DNA of 64,000 nucleotides from Chitinophaga silvatica (lineage in GTDB: Bacteria; Bacteroidota; Bacteroidia; Chitinophagales; Chitinophagaceae). The position numbers were made by a program, and so were the translations under genes. Below, piece by piece: positions 63,348-64,000 of this stretch. The stretch lies in assembly GCF_003419895.1 (NCBI RefSeq), contig NZ_QPMM01000004.1, positions 124,001 to 188,000 on the forward strand, in the 5' to 3' direction. Below the pieces are notes generated by a model, which was not told the DNA's origin, made no database searches, and saw only the letters and a program-made list of their open reading frames with translations. Positions within the stretch are counted from its first letter, which is position 1. Each line of letters opens with the position of its first letter.

Positions 63348-64000
63348 TTAAAGGAACTTTTCACCTTTATTTCTCTTAATCTCCGCTACATATTCTTTGA
63401 TCTGTTGTTCGTTTTCTTTCTTACAGATCATCAATACATCAGGAGTATCAATAACGATAAATTCATCAAGACCTTGTAATAGTACCAGCTTTTCATTAGG
63501 CACTTTTACCATACATTTTGTAGCATCGATGATCATTACATTCTTGCCCTGTACAGCATTCCCCAGATAATCCTTTTCAAGATTTTCATAGGCAGAAGCC
63601 CAGGTGCCCAGGTCGCTCCATCCAAAATTTGATGGAATTACATATACATTACTTGCCTTTTCCATTATACCATAATCTATAGAGATATTGGTACATTGAG
63701 GGTATACTTTTTCTATCGATTCTTTTTCCTGAGGTGTATTAAGATTATCGCTTATCTGCTCGAAAAGCTCATTCATTTCAGGCAGGTATTGTTTGAGTGC
63801 TGCCAGTATGGTATTCACGTTCCAAACAAAGATGCCTGCATTCCATAGGAAATCTCCACTTTGAAGGAATGTTTTTGCGAGTTCGAGGTTTGGCTTTTCT
63901 GTGAATGTTTTAACCTGGTAAACATTATCCGCAACATGCTGAGGCTCAAACTGAATATAGCCGTAACCTGTATCGGGGCGGGTAGGTTTAATTCCCAGTG
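63348..64000 (-). CDS. manC: Mannose-1-phosphate guanylyltransferase, 5' part beyond the window
   Basis: The frame stays open to the right window edge, giving the last 217 residues or so. GIKPTRPDTGYGYIQFEP, FTEKPNLELAKTFL and WNAGIFVWNV are diagnostic of GDP-mannose pyrophosphorylase, and VIPSNFGWSDLGTWASAYENL is the substrate part. It ends with KEYVAEIKRNKGEKFL without a phosphomannose-isomerase cupin, so it is the short single-function form. Makes GDP-mannose for surface sugars. Confidence 0.93.
   Translation of the reverse strand, partial: LGIKPTRPDTGYGYIQFEPQHVADNVYQVKTFTEKPNLELAKTFLQSGDFLWNAGIFVWNVNTILAALKQYLPEMNELFEQISDNLNTPQEKESIEKVYPQCTNISIDYGIMEKASNVYVIPSNFGWSDLGTWASAYENLEKDYLGNAVQGKNVMIIDATKCMVKVPNEKLVLLQGLDEFIVIDTPDVLMICKKENEQQIKEYVAEIKRNKGEKFL

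Overview
The window reads as a chromosome segment of a member of the Bacteroidota, most likely a Chitinophagaceae-like soil or rhizosphere bacterium. The evidence is a SusC/SusD outer-membrane pair, DUF4836 and DUF3857 proteins, a PadR-PspC pair, many lipoproteins with short lipoboxes, single-chain 2-oxoacid dehydrogenase E1, and Bacteroidota-type -7 promoter boxes (TAnnTTTG). No rRNA, tRNA, CRISPR array, transposase, integrase or phage gene was seen, so this looks like ordinary chromosome with metabolic islands. The genus is an inference.

Layout. 1-8.4 kb: envelope and housekeeping genes (a DUF3857/transglutaminase/DUF2569 protein cut by the window edge, an FtsX-type ABC pair, a DUF4836 lipoprotein, YciI, an SRPBCC-GyrI protein, MsrB). 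8.7-12.1 kb: mutL facing an FGGY sugar kinase across a shared terminator. 12.1-27.3 kb: a sugar-oxidation and uptake island with a GMC dehydrogenase and its Tat-signal small subunit, two Tat-signal Gfo/Idh/MocA oxidoreductases, a SusC/SusD pair, a SUMF1-fold protein and a Tat-signal TIM-barrel sugar isomerase-like protein. Four identical ACAAGTGATT decamers lie upstream of susC, and a 203-bp palindromic repeat closes the island. 27.5-36.4 kb: a small membrane protein, fused E1, a 47-residue membrane peptide not obvious from long ORFs, a TlpA-like thioredoxin protein, a coupled NYN-LOTUS/macro-domain pair, Dps, an MFS carrier and RmuC.

36.5-39.6 kb: kdnA-kdsB-kdnB, the genes for making and activating 8-amino-3,8-dideoxy-manno-octulosonate (Kdo8N) for lipopolysaccharide. 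39.7-48.2 kb: small secreted and envelope proteins (NTF2-like, CAP, GH25 lysozyme), a radical SAM/SPASM protein, a BlaI-M56 two-gene regulator preceded by three 20-bp operator-like repeats, a YtxH/holin-like stress operon, an AI-2E carrier and nadD. 48.3-50.9 kb: paaABCD, the phenylacetyl-CoA epoxidase core without the reductase gene paaE. 51-58.8 kb: DUF922 and S41 and M28 peptidases, feoB without feoA, and PadR-PspC. 59-64 kb: a small secreted protein, a SulP carrier next to a beta-carbonic anhydrase (probably a bicarbonate uptake pair), an aminotransferase and the 3' part of manC.

How the genes work together. The clearest functional groups are periplasmic sugar oxidation with SusCD uptake, Kdo8N synthesis (with manC nearby for other surface sugars), SulP with carbonic anhydrase for inorganic carbon, and the Paa monooxygenase. 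Families were assigned by reading motifs; no database search was run.
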